The notes beneath the pieces were generated by a model. It was not told the origin of the DNA, did not search any database, and saw only the letters and a program-made list of their open reading frames with translations. Below are positions 46,533-57,510 of a DNA stretch of 64,000 nt, piece by piece. Location of the stretch: NCBI GenBank assembly GCA_951213105.1, contig OX578155.1, positions 29,280,857-29,344,856 of the forward strand. The letters are read 5' to 3'. The position numbers were made by a program, and so were the translations under genes. The stretch comes from Amaurobius ferox (taxonomy: Eukaryota; Arthropoda; Arachnida; Araneae; Amaurobiidae). Position 1 is the first letter of the stretch. The number at the start of each line of letters is the position of its first letter.

Positions 46533-47169
46533 ACTGTTCTATTGAGATTTATTAGAAAAACGTTCTATTCATAATTATTGTACGACCGTTCTATTAACGT
46601 TTATTAGACAAACGTTCTATTAATGATTATTATACGAACGTTCTATTAACGTTTATTAAACGAACGTTCTACTAATGATTATTATAATACAAATGTTCTT
46701 AACGTTTATTATACGAACGTTCTATTAATGATTAGTATAATTCAAATGTTCTTAACATTTATTAGACAAACGTTCTATTAATGTTTTAATAGAACGTTTA
46801 TTATGCAATATTATTAACGTTTATTATACAAACGTTCTATTAGCGTTTATTAGACAAACATTCTATTGAACTTTTTTAGACAAACGTTCTGTTAGCGTTT
46901 ATTAGACAAACATTCTATTGAAATTGTTTAATCAAACATTCATCTGATGATTATTATATGAACGTTTTATTAACGTTTATTAGACTAACGTTCTATTGAC
47001 GTTTATTATACGAACGTTCTATTAATGACTATTATACAAATGTTCGTAACGTTTGTCTGATGAACGTTCATTTGACGTTGTACTCACGTTTATTAGATGA
47101 ACGCTCAATTGATGGTTATTATACGAACTTTCAAGTAATATTTATTAGACAAACGTTCGATTGAAAACG

Positions 47170-47559
47170 AGAATTAAATTAAAATTAATCATAAATGTGC
47201 TGTCAGAAGTCAAAGATTTATATCGAATCAAAATCTAACCCTCATATAAAATACGCATGTATATTTTAAATCATTCACCAAACCTTCGGTCATTTAAAGC
47301 TTACTTCATGGTCACTACATGTACCGTACCGTTACCACATTTTAAATTGCAATCACTTTGCATCCTGCATAATTAGCATCTCCTTAACCACACCAGATAA
47401 ATGTCAAGAGCACGATGTGAAGTACTTCAAAGTAAATAAAAACTAATGATTGTATTCTGAGGAGCTTAATTAGAGCTCGGGGCGGTTCATTGAAAATTGC
47501 AACATGTGTGGAAGAAACGTTACTGGTGCAACTGCACCGCACATTGCACAATTATTTTA
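47170..47559. other. Unassigned spacer
   Basis: No gene or repeat recognised. Confidence 0.35.
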
Positions 47560-47560
47560 T

Positions 47561-47765
47561 ACTTTCCCTACAACGCATGTTTAATGTATAGAGAAAGTAT
47601 TGGAATCGTGTCGAAAGATGGAACTCAAGTTTTCAACGGATCTACACGTTTCGCGACCTCTAGAATTCGAAAATACTATTTTAAGCGTGACTTCTCTCTC
47701 TCTCTCTGTGCGTGCGTGCGTGTGTGCAATGTATGTATCCATTTTAGCCCAAAGAGTATTCAAAT
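47561..47765 (-). mobile_element. Family A copy A26, 3' part
   Basis: Inverted terminal hairpin (ACTTTCCCTACAACGCATG) followed by the conserved 3' module and a (CT/GTGC) tract in place of CAGA. Truncated after about 200 bp. Confidence 0.7.
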
Positions 47766-47959
47766 CACGTGAGGGTTACAACACCGTAGCCAGAGACGAA
47801 ATTGAAGAGGGCTAGATGTGAAATTCGGGGGGGGGGGTGAGGGGGACTCAACTCAACAGTCTTAAAGTGGGGGGGGGGGGGAGGGCTCACCAAACACACA
47901 ATTAATCATTAGCATTTATAAACCATAATAGTTACAATTATATATTTCAATTCATAAAA
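47766..47959. other. Spacer with two G-runs
   Basis: G-runs at 47828-47837 and 47868-47880. No other content seen. Confidence 0.4.
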
Positions 47960-48183
47960 TCTGATGTGGGCAGCACATGACTTTCCCTGCAGACTCAAAT
48001 TCATATTTTCTTTAATAATTCATTATATTGAGTTTAATTGCACCAAATAACACTAAATTTGCATTTTTAATTCAATTTTTGTTTTTATTTGGTAATTGGA
48101 CATTTTCCCGATAGCGGCGTAACAAAAATGCAAGAAATCTCAAATATCTTGAGAACGGTTTGTCCTAAAGTATAGTGGAGTGT

Positions 48184-48569
48184 TGTTGTTGTTGAGACCC
48201 AGACCGTCCGACCTACCAGAAAGGTGTAAGGTAACTGTATGGACGGCCGGGAAGTGCCACCCAATTTAGACCGGAACCCAGTGGGGGAGGCATCCACAGG
48301 GACCGTACCCTCCTTCCCCTACCACCAACCTCTCGGAAGGACTTACGGACCCACATGTTTAACGTGATCGTACTCCGCATGAACAGGGCGGCATTTGTGG
48401 TAGCGTGCAAATCTAGCGCGCAAACCACGGGGATACCGCACCCGAGATGGCCAACAGCACGCGGTGTTCCGAGGTGGTCACCCACCAAGTACTAACCGCG
48501 CCCGATGCTGCTTGACTTCGGTGATTTAACGAGAACCGGTGTTTTCAGCACGGTACGGCCGTTGGCCCA
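48184..48569 (-). mobile_element. Composite SINE: 5S rRNA head, tRNA relic, S1 body
   Basis: Minus-strand order: 5S rRNA-derived head (48566-48450), tRNA-like relic with A box but no B box (about 48445-48395), S1 body, (CAA)n tail. Exact flanking duplication TATAGTGGAGTGT at 48171-48183 and 48570-48582. Compared with other S1 copies, the tRNA part has lost about 30 nt containing the GGGTTCGATTCC B box. Confidence 0.85.
48450..48566 (-). pseudogene. 5S rRNA-derived segment (SINE promoter head)
   Basis: 117 nt, close to the full 5S length of about 120. It begins GCCAACGGCCGTACCGTGC and contains CACCGGTTCTCGTT, AAGCAGCATCGGGCGCGG, TTAGTACTTGGTGGGTGACC and ends ACACCGCGTGCTGTTGGC. The internal pol III control region (box A AGCAGCATCGGGC and box C near GGGTGACCACCTCGG) is recognisable, so it could serve as a type-1 pol III promoter for the SINE. 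It is not a functional 5S gene: it has no terminator directly after it and a few substitutions in conserved positions. Confidence 0.85.
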
Positions 48570-49289
48570 TATAGTGGAGTGTGTTATATTCTTTTTATCG
48601 TCAAAATTTGTATATAAGACAAGAATTTAATTGATATATTTCAGCATACGTAGTCTTTCTTTTCTTTTTTTTTTAGATTTTGACGATTTTTGCGGGCCAT
48701 TTTGTGAAAAAAGGTAGATTGTTATTTTTCGAATCGTATCAGAATCGAATCAGCACCAGAGTGTCCCACAAGTAACTTATCTACCAAATATTGGGAAATT
48801 TGGTCAATTACTACTTTAGCTAGGGTGTATACATGAAATTTTTGAGGGCCTTTTCGTAAAAAAAGGCGGGTTCTTTTATTCCGAATCGTACCAAATTCTA
48901 ATCAGCACCAGAGTATCTAACAAATAACTTATCTACCAAATTTTGTGAAATTTGGTAAATTAGTATTTTAGCTAGAGCGGATAAATGAAATTTTTACGGG
49001 CCATTTCGCAAAAAAAAGCGGGTTCTGTTTTCACGAATCGTACTAAAAACTAATCAGCACCAGAGTCACATCCAAGTAACTTACCTACCAAATTTTATGA
49101 AATGCGGTTTATTAGTTTTTGAGTTAGAGTGGATACATACATTGCACAGACACACAGACGTCACGCTAAAAATAGTTTTTTCGTATTCTAGGAGTCTCGG
49201 AACGTGTAGATCCGTCAAAAATTCGAGTTGCGATTTTCGATATGATTCCAATACTTTCCCTATACATTACCATGTATTGCAGGGAAAGT

Positions 49290-50033
49290 AAAAAATTATT
49301 AGCAAACAATTGCATATTTATAGTTAGTTGCAAGCTAAGAGCTGATTATTAATATCCTTATTGATTCCATACATCAATATTAATATATAATAATTACAGA
49401 TTTTAATGTAAGCATTGATTAGTTATAAAGTTGTTAATAATTTGTAGAAAGATTCTGAAAGTTAATACAAGTTGGTGCTTAATATTAACGTTGAACTACA
49501 TCAGTTGATTTTGAGTCTATATTGAATGTATATAACAGTGAGCCCCACAATAATACAAAAGTATCCTGAATACCATTGTCATAATTTTTAAATATTTTTA
49601 AATTAAATATGTAAATCAATTGATCATTAGTATGATCACAAATTCAGCTTAATTAGAAAAAATTTAAAACGAAGTAATTTATAAAAAATATCTCAATTTT
49701 TGATGCAAAATTGGATGGCATTTTATATAACATTTTGTATCACTACCAAAAATTTAATACTTTTATCAGGGGAAGGGGGGGCTGAGTATTTTATAAAATA
49801 AAAAGTAATTTATAAAAAAAATAATTTATAAAAAAAGTAATTATAAAAAATAGTAATAAGTAATTTATAAAAAAAATCTCAAAGAAATTTTTCATGCAAA
49901 ATTGAATGACATTTTATATGAAATTTCATATCACTACTAAAAATTTAATGTTTTTATCAGGGAGGGGGGGAGGACTGAGTATACCTCTTGGGATGCTTTG
50001 CCCCCTCTGGCTCTTACCTGGTTACGGCCCTGT
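49290..50033. repeat. AT-rich region with a local duplication and G-runs
   Basis: A segment of about 120 bp (AGTAATTTATAAAAAA...TTTTATCAGGGG-G-run-CTGAGTAT) occurs at about 49673-49790 and again at about 49859-49982. The following GGTTACGGCCCTG could be a DNA-transposon end but has no partner. Confidence 0.45.
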
Positions 50034-50430
50034 TGGATTACCCTGGTGCTGATTAGATTTTAGTACGATTTGAAAAAAAAGATTCTGCCGTTTTTGTTTT
50101 TTGCAAAATGGCTCTCAAAAATCGTCAAAATCTAAAATAAAAGACTACGTATACTCAAATGTATCAATTAAATGCTTGTTTTATACGTAATGTTTGGAAA
50201 GACCAATCCCATTATTTTAGAACTATATATTCTTGAGATATATATTTTTTTTTTCGTGTTTTTACTGAGTCATACGTCCAGTTGCCAAATGAAAATTAAG
50301 ATTGAAATAAAACTACAAATTCTGTGCAATTTCAAATAATTTTCCTAGCAATTTTATACAGTTAAATTCAATTTAATGAATTATGGAAGAAAGAGAAGAT
50401 AAATTTGAGTCAGTTGGAAATTCTCTTATA
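50034..50430 (-). mobile_element. Family A copy A27, diverged 5' half
   Basis: Minus-strand modules CCTGGTGCTGATTAGATTTT, AAATCGTCAAAATCTAAAAT and TCTTGAGATATAT. Both ends lost. Confidence 0.65.
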
Positions 50431-50674
50431 TTTGCATAACTATGAGAGATCAAAGAAGCTGATAAAAACGTAGCGATTTGAGCGGAATGGCTTTTATATC
50501 ATAATTTCGTCTGGAATAGTGAACTTATTATTATTATTATTTTTTCCTATCTTTGTAAATTTTTCTTATATTTTTGAAAATATTACTCTGACTGTTTCAT
50601 TACCATAATCAAACACTTATACTCGATAGATTTTGAATAAGTTGTTATATTTAATTAGATTTTCTGTAATATTT

Positions 50675-51596
50675 GCTTTCCTTATATACATAATGTATGA
50701 GGAAAGTATTGTGACGGGGTCGAAAATTCGAATTCGAGTTTTCGACGGGAGAGCACGTTTCAAGCAGCCCTTATCACGATCGAACATTTTTGAGGTGATG
50801 TCTGTGTGTGTGTGTGTGAAAGTATGTGTGTGTGTGTGTGTCAGTGAGTCTATGGAGACGATATCTCACGAACGAATGGAGCGATTCGAATGAAATTTGG
50901 TACAATCCATGAATACTGGAAGCCTATTGTTTTAAATACAATCGAATGTGCAGACCCCCCTGCCCTAAATTTTCGAGTGAAATTTTGAAAAAATCATCAA
51001 AAAATCAAAACCTTTAATAAAGTTACGCAAATAGATATTTCTTATGTAATTTTTCCTTAGAAAACCATTGACGTAAACTTTAGAACGCCAGCATGAACCG
51101 TTTTCGAGACATTGCACATTTTTCAAATAAATTTATAAAAAAAATCCCATAAATTAAAAAAAAAATAACTGTTGAGAAATATGTTTACTTTTTATATATA
51201 ATATCATGCAATAAATTTGGTGACATAATTTTCATGGCTCTAACTCGTTCCATTCACGAGAAAAGATACTTTGAGTAATACTTTTGTATTTGAACGCCAA
51301 TAGTCATTTATCTGCTGTAAGAATAACTTATTTCTCCGTCCATAACGCTTGGCGAGATTTTGGCGATGAATTTAGCGGAATGTCGCCAACTTGGCGACAT
51401 TTTTAAATGTTGCCAAATTAACGAAAATCTCGCCAAATGGATGACGCTAAATTAATGAAGATGACGACTAATTGATGAAAACTCAATATCTTGAAAAGAA
51501 TATAAGTATCTATTATAAGAATAACATTTCTTATAACTGTAAAAGTAGTAACTTCATTGCATTATATAAGGAAAGTCATGTGTTGCCCACATCAGA
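50675..51596 (-). mobile_element. Family B HINE-like element, copy Bb
   Basis: Complete: hairpin end with TATATACATAATGTATGAGG at left, inverted 5' terminus (CATGTGTTGCCCACATCAGA) at right, (GT)n tract at 50802-50840. Confidence 0.8.
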
Positions 51597-52190
51597 TTTT
51601 TTGTTTATATTTTCCTCGCACTGAGCTAGAGGAAAGTATGATGGTGAATTAGCTGATTTATTTAATTAGATTTTCTGTTTGTTTTTTTTTGTTTTTTTTT
51701 TTTTTTTGCTTTCCTCAGACTGAGCTCGATGAAAGTATAGTGAAAATGATTGTGAACTGCACTACTTTTCTGATAAATATGCTTTTTTTTTTAGAAGTAG
51801 ATTATGTAAGCTTTTCTACTTTCAACGATGTAGTTTAAGAAAAATATTTAGTGATCGTGGGTTAATCAGAAGTGGAGGTTTGACCGTAAATTCATCGGTG
51901 AGGAAGAACTTTTGTCGGTCTGTGGGTGTGGGGGTATGTTAAATCGTAAGACCCTCGTATTCTCGAAAACCACTGTAGCGATTTGTACCGAATTTGGATG
52001 GTATACTGCGTCCATTGTGCGAATGTGAACAACGAAACAAATTTAAAAAGTTGTATATGGTTTAGCGATAAAACTAAATTTTATCAAAATTTATGACCCT
52101 TTGTAATCTCAAACACCGCCAAAGCGATTTGAACCCGATTTGGGTCGTATACTTGCAGAGTACATTTCGATGATAACAGCTTTCAGTTTC
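51597..52190 (-). repeat. Possible fourth HINE-like family (D), partial
   Basis: Two short hairpins of the same style occur (TTTCCTCGCACTGAGC...GAGGAAAGT near 51612-51639, and CTTTCCTCAGACTGAGC...GATGAAAG near 51710-51737). They are followed by repeated TGTAGCGATTTGTACCGAAT- and AAAGCGATTTGAACCCGAT-type blocks. No 5' end is found. Confidence 0.4.
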
Positions 52191-52194
52191 GTCC

Positions 52195-52352
52195 TAGTAG
52201 CTTAACGGTAGAGCGTCGGCAGGCCAGTTTGTAGATCCTGGAATTGTTTCTCGGTTGGGATAGCAAGTCTTTTTACAATGGCGGCCGAACAAATCAACCC
52301 TGCAGGTTAGTGCAAAGATGTCGGAGGTCTGAAAGTAACCCTGGTACGACTA
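52195..52352 (+). mobile_element. SINE family S2 copy
   Basis: Head TAGTAGCTTAACGGTAGAGC, B-box region degraded (GGAATTGTTTCTCGGTTGGG), body AACAAATCAACCCTGCAGG, then GATGTCGGAGGTCTGAAAG and GTACGACTAGTACG. It directly abuts a Jockey-like 3' fragment in the same orientation. Confidence 0.7.
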
Positions 52353-52357
52353 GTACG

Positions 52358-52495
52358 AAAAAAAACCCGTTCTTTCACAATACTACTGTTAAACACAATT
52401 ACATTAAAAGCTTTTCTATCTATAAACTTGTTGATCTCCATAATACCTATTGTACTGATATTGATATTTTTAATTTGACCGCTCCCCATTTTAAA
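52358..52495 (+). pseudogene. Jockey-like ORF2 C-terminal fragment, piece 1
   Basis: Encodes NPFFHNTTVKHNYIKSFSIY and then KLVDLHNTYCTDIDIFNLTA, nearly the same as the C-terminus of the intact element (KTLFHNTTVKHNYIKCYSIY, then KFVDLYNTYCADIHIFNLTP). The piece stops at a TTTAAA run where family C copy C3 is inserted. It lacks all catalytic regions. Confidence 0.85.
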
Positions 52496-53469
52496 CAAGA
52501 AAGATCAATCATGCATAAAGCATTGATTATGAAACACTTTCTAACTGAAAAGAAATTTTATTTAAACATCTCTAAAATGCGATATATTCAGCGGTGATAT
52601 TTTAAAAATTATCACAGTACAATAATAATTCATTTTACTTGGAAAATTAAAACTTCACCAAAAAAGGCAAAGCTATAATATCGTCTGCTTCTTTTTGTAA
52701 AATCAATGAATATTTTATTCATAACACTTTTATTTCAAACTCCAGAGCTAAATAATTTTATGTAGAAAAAAATCAGGTATTCTTATACAACTCGTCTTAC
52801 AATCAATTGTTTACATTCTGCATCCATTAAAATTAGACTTCATTGCAGAAATAGTCAAAGTTTGATGATCATTTAAACTAAAAAATATTATAATTGCTTT
52901 GATGCAGAATACAGATGCACAGAAAATACGTAAAAATAAAGCGGTTTTAGGACGGATGCAACACTTAATATAAATTAAAAAAAATTTAAAAATCACGATT
53001 TTTACATTGGGGGGAGGGGGGGGGGGGAATGGATGCCATATTTTATTTTGAAGTGGGTCTCGTGATCTCGCCATATAATGTGGGTGTAATTATTTTATTT
53101 TAATTTTTATTTAAAAAAGTACTGAACATATTTTGTTGATTTTTTTTTATATATTTTATGTGATAATTTGAATATTTCCTAACATTTTCTACGTAATTTG
53201 TGAACTTTAACTTCGCTCAAAAAATAATGTTTGAAAAATTAGGTCTCATAGGGTTCAGTGTACTTCACTTTTTCAACCCGGTTTCATTCCAAAACTAATT
53301 GGGTGATATTATTCATTTACATTTCCATATGTCCCACAGACCGTCTCAACAACATAATAAAATTTCATCTTGATTAAGGCATTTTTACGGCAGTTATCCT
53401 GCGAACGGACAGACAGACAGACAAAATAAACAAAGTCATAAACACTTTTAAACTATGTTGGCCAGTGTT
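52496..53469 (+). mobile_element. Family C HINE-like element, copy C3
   Basis: Begins CAAGAAAGATCAATCATGC and ends near the (CAGA)n tract (53409-53424) with TAAACACTTTTAAACTATG and CCAGTGTT. Shorter than C1 and C2 because of an internal deletion. It sits inside the Jockey-like fragment. Confidence 0.8.
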
Positions 53470-53511
53470 AAAAAAAGTCTATTTTAATGCACTTGACATA
53501 CTACTCAGTAT
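53470..53511 (+). pseudogene. Jockey-like ORF2 end, piece 2
   Basis: AAAGTCTATTTTAATGCACT followed by TGACATACTACTCAGTA aligns with the last codons and stop region of the intact ORF2 (FNALDMFTN stop). Confidence 0.75.
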
Positions 53512-53515
53512 TTTT

Positions 53516-53640
53516 ACTTTCCTTATATACATAATGTATAAGGAAAGTATTGTGACGGAGTCGAAAATTCGAATTCGAGTTTTCGACGGGAGAGCAGGTT
53601 TCAAGCATCCCTGATCACGAATCAAACATTTTTGAAGTGA

Positions 53641-53688
<48 letters not shown>

Positions 53689-54444
53689 AGTGGGTCTTTG
53701 GAGACGATAACTGACGAACGAATGGACCGATTCGAACGAAATTTGGTACAAAAATCACAATCCGTAAACACTGGAAGCCTATTGTTTTTATACGCAATCG
53801 AATGTTCAGAACCACCCTAAATTTTCGAATGAAATTTTGAAAAAATCGTCAAAAAATCAAAACCGCTACTAAAGTTACGCAAATAGACATTTCTTATGTA
53901 ATTTTTCATTAGAAAACGATTGGCATAAATTTTAGACCGCTAACATGAACCGTTCTCGAGATATTGGACATTTTTCAAAAAAATTATGAAAAAGTCACAT
54001 AAAAAAAAATCCTATTGAGAAACATGTTCACTTTCCATATGTAATGCCATGCGATAAATTGAGTAACATCATTCTCGTGGATCTAGCTCGTTCCATTCAT
54101 GAAAAAAGATACTTTGAGTAATACTTTTATATTTGAACGCCAATAGTCATTTATCTGATGTAAGAATAACTTATTTCTCCGTTCATAATGCTTGGCGAGG
54201 TTTTGGCGACGAATTTGGCGGAATGTCGCCAACTTGGCGACATTTTTAATTGTTGCCAAATTAACAAAAATCTCGCCAAATTGATAAAAATGACGCTAAA
54301 TCAATGAAAATAACGACTAATTGAAGAAAATTCAATATCATGGAAAGAATATAAGTATCTACTATAAGAATAACTTTTTTTTAGCTGTAAAAGTAGTAAA
54401 TTCATTGCATTATATAAGGAAAGTCATGTGTTGCCCACATCAGA
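53516..54444 (-). mobile_element. Family B HINE-like element, copy Bc
   Basis: Complete: terminal hairpin at left, inverted 5' end at right, (GT)n tract of about 45 bp (53643-53687). Inserted in the 3' UTR of the Jockey-like fragment. Confidence 0.8.
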
Positions 54445-54449
54445 TTTTT

Positions 54450-54541
54450 TTATTTTATGCTCTGTTCGTTTTAAGTTTGTGTGGTTACTGAAACTGGATT
54501 TAATCTGTAGTTGCCGCGTAAATTGAATAAATAAATAAATA
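54450..54541 (+). mobile_element. Jockey-like 3' UTR and (AATA)n tail, piece 3
   Basis: ACTGGATTTAATCTGTAGTT, GCCGCGTAAATTGAATAAAT and an (AATA)n tail match the intact element's 3' end at 41497-41560. Confidence 0.8.
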
Positions 54542-54843
54542 TTGTGTAGATGTGAATGCACAATATATATATATATTTTAAATCTAGTGTGAGCAGCACA
54601 CTACTTTCCCTACAGGACTCAAATTCATTTTATCTTTAATTCCTTTCATTATTCATTATAATGAGTTTAAATACACAAAATAAACTTATAATTATTTGAA
54701 ATTACACTGAATTTGAAGTGGATGCATTCTCAAAAGCGACGTTTATAAAAATGAGAAATAAATGAAATATTTTGAGAATAGTTAGTCCTAGAATTACAGG
54801 GGTTGGACTTACGGGGGTTTGATCAAAATTACGTATGAAAAAA

Positions 54844-56040
54844 TGTGATGTGGGCAGCACGTGAATTTCCTTACATAATGCAATGAATTTACTACTTTTA
54901 CAGTTAAAAAAATGTTATTCTTATAGTAGATACTTATATTCTTTCCAAGATATTGAATTTTCTTCAATTAGTTGTCATTTTTATCCATTTGGTGAGATTT
55001 TCGTTAATTTGGCAACATTAAAAAAATTCGCCAAGTTGGCGACATTCCGCCAAATTCGTTGCCAAAATCTCGCCAAGCGTTATGGACGGAGAAATAAGTT
55101 ATTCTTACAGCAGATAAATGACTATTGGCGTTCAAATACAAAAGTATTACTCAAAGTATCTTTTTTCGTGAATGGAACGAGTTAGATTCACGAGAATGAT
55201 ATCACCTAATTTATCGCATGATATTACATATGAAAAGTGACCATGTTTCTTAAGAGTTAATATTTTTTTTGTATTTTACTTGATTTTTTGATAAATTTAT
55301 TTGAAAAACGTGCAATATATCGAGAACGGTTAATGCTAGCGTCCTACAGTTTGTGTCAATCGTTTTCTAAGGGAAAATTACATAAGAAATGTCTATTTGC
55401 GTAACTTTATTAAAGGTTTTGATTTTATGATGATTTTATCAAAATTTCACTTAAAAATTTAGGGGGGTTCTGATCATTCGATTGTGTTTAAAAGCAATAG
55501 GCTTCCAGTATTCACGGATTGTGATTTTTGTACCAAATTTCATTCGAATCGCTTCATTCGTTCGTGAGATATCGTCTCCACAGACTCACTGACACACACA
55601 CACACACACATACTTTCACACACACACACACACATACTTTCACACACACATACAGACATCGCCTCAAAAATGTTCGATTCGTGATCAGGGATGCTTGAAA
55701 CGTGCTCTCCCGTCGAAAACTCGAATTGGAATTTTCGACCCCGTCACAGTACTTTCCTTATACAGCCGATGGCGTGGTCGAGTGGTCAAGGCGAGCGTTT
55801 CCACAGCAATCGCTCGACCGCCGTGTTGTGAGTTCGAGTCCCACGTAAGGCATGGATGTTTGTGTTGTGGGCGTAGTGTGTTCCGCCCCCCTCTGGTGCG
55901 CCTGGGGCAACGTCTTAGGACGGCTAAATGGTTCACTTTCTGGCCGCTGACAAAAGGCGAATGACGAAAGTCAAGTAAGTACCTGGCCAATAAAAAAAAA
56001 AGGAAAAACTTTCCTTATACATTATGTATATAAGGAAAGT
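54844..56040 (+). mobile_element. Family B copy Bd with SINE S3 inside
   Basis: Starts TGTGATGTGGGCAGCACGTG and ends TATATAAGGAAAGT. Length without the SINE is about 940 bp. Its terminal hairpin is split by SINE S3. Confidence 0.8.
55765..56007 (+). mobile_element. tRNA-derived SINE family S3 with TSD
   Basis: The head resembles a long-variable-arm tRNA (A box GGCGTGGTCGAGTGG, B box GAGTTCGAGTCCC). A body of about 150 bp with GGTGCGCCTGGGGCAACGTC ends in an A-rich tail. Flanked by an exact 14-bp duplication ACTTTCCTTATACA (55751-55764 and 56008-56021). The only copy in the window. Confidence 0.85.
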
Positions 56041-56555
56041 AATAAGCATTTAATTGATATATTTAAGCATATGTAGTCATGCTAGATATTGACAATTTTT
56101 TCTGGCCATTTCGTAAGAGGCAGAGTTTTTCTTTCCCGAATTGTTCCAAAATCATTCATAAGATCATTCATTCACAAGGTCACCATTCAAGGTCACCAAG
56201 GTTAATCACTAGTGACTTATCTACCAAATTTTGTGAAATTTGATCAATTAGCTTTTGAGATGGAATGGATACATACATTACACAGACACACACACACGCA
56301 GAAGTCACGCCAAAAATAGTTTTTTCGGTTTTCTTATAATGCTCGAAACGTGTAGGTGTTTCGAAAACTCGAGATACGCGGTACTTGGAAGTACTTCCGG
56401 CACAAAGCGCCACCTTGAAAAATTATCGGGGGTTTTGAAAATTTTAAATCCAATGACTCATGTATTTGGCACAATTCGACGTCTGAAATAATAAAATGAA
56501 GCAAATTATAATTAAGTAAAGAAAAACATTTTTTTCCTCTCGATAACTATTTATT

Positions 56556-57496
56556 ACTTTCCTTATATACATGTAATGTACAAGGAAAGTATTGTGACGG
56601 GGTCGAAAATTCGAATTCGAGTTTTCGACGGCAGAGCACGTTTCAAGCATCCCTGAACACGAATCAGACGTTTTTGAGGTGATTTTTTTTGTATGTGGGT
56701 GTGTGTATGTGTGTGAAATTGTGTGTGTGTGTGTCATTGAGTCTTTGGAGACGATAACTGACGAACGAATGGACCGATTCGAACGAAATTTGGCACAAAA
56801 ATTATAATCCGTGAATACTGGAAGCCTATTGTTTTCGAACGCAATCGAATGTTCAGAACCCCTCTAAATTTTCGAGTGAAATTATGAAAAAATCATCAAA
56901 ACGTTAAAGCCTTTAATAAAGTTACGCAAATAGACTTTTCTTATCTAATTTTTCCTTAGAAAACGATTAACGTAAACTTTAGAACGCTAGCACGAACCGT
57001 TCTCGAGATATTGCACATTTTTCAAATAAATTTATTAAAATGTACCATAAATTTAAAAAAAAATATTAACTGTTGAGAAACATGTTTATTTTTCATATGC
57101 AATATTATGCGATAAATTAGGTGACATTATTCTCGTGGATCTAGCTCGTTCCATTCTTGAGAAAAGATATTTTCAGTAATACTTTTGTATTTGAACGCTA
57201 ATAATCATTTATTTGCTATAAGAATAACTTATTTCTCCGTCCATGACACTTGGTGATTTTGGCGACGAATTTGACGGAATGTCACCAACTTGGCGACTTT
57301 TTTAAATGTTAGCAAATTAACGAAAATCGCGCCAAATGGATAAAAATGACGCTAAATCAATGAAAATGACGATTCATTGACGGAAATTCAATATCTTGGA
57401 AAGAATAAGTATCTACTATAAGAAAAACCTATTATTTTACTGTAAAAGTAGTAAATTCATTGCATTATATAAGAGTCATGTGCTGCCCACATCAGA
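56556..57496 (-). mobile_element. Family B HINE-like element, copy Be
   Basis: Complete, minus strand. The microsatellite region is diverged (TGTATGTGGGTGTGTGTATG). The GGAAA after TATATAA is deleted at the 5' end. Confidence 0.8.
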
Positions 57497-57510
57497 TTTT
57501 TCAATTTATT

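Larger units (their letters stand above)
44775..47165. repeat. 26-bp satellite (ACGTTCTATTAA-type), interrupted
   Basis: Degenerate tandem units of about 26 bp alternate between ACGTTCTATTAACGTTTATT and ACGTTCTATTAATGATTATT forms, each followed by an AGACAA- or ATACGA-type end. SINEs interrupt the array at 44874-45280, and two copies of a palindromic element interrupt it further on. Units to the right of 46900 are more diverged. Confidence 0.75.
47960..49289 (+). mobile_element. Family A copy A25 carrying a SINE insertion
   Basis: Ends are complete. Without the 400-bp SINE (48184-48582 including one TSD) it would be about 930 bp, because it has three rather than two internal 165-bp blocks (about 48680, 48835 and 48980). 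Belongs to the A2 subgroup. Confidence 0.8.
54583..56375 (+). mobile_element. Family A copy A24, split by Bd
   Basis: The 5' part runs 54583-54838, and the element resumes at 56041 with AATAAGCATTTAATTGATAT. It degrades after about 56375, before the terminal hairpin. The interruption is family B copy Bd. Confidence 0.7.

Noticed and set aside
48450..48566. Functional 5S rRNA gene
   Set aside because: It is fused in the same TSD-bounded unit to a SINE body and lacks a T-run terminator directly after its 3' end.
49983..50033. GGTTACGGCCCTG as a hAT terminal repeat
   Set aside because: No partner end or 8-bp duplication could be found nearby.
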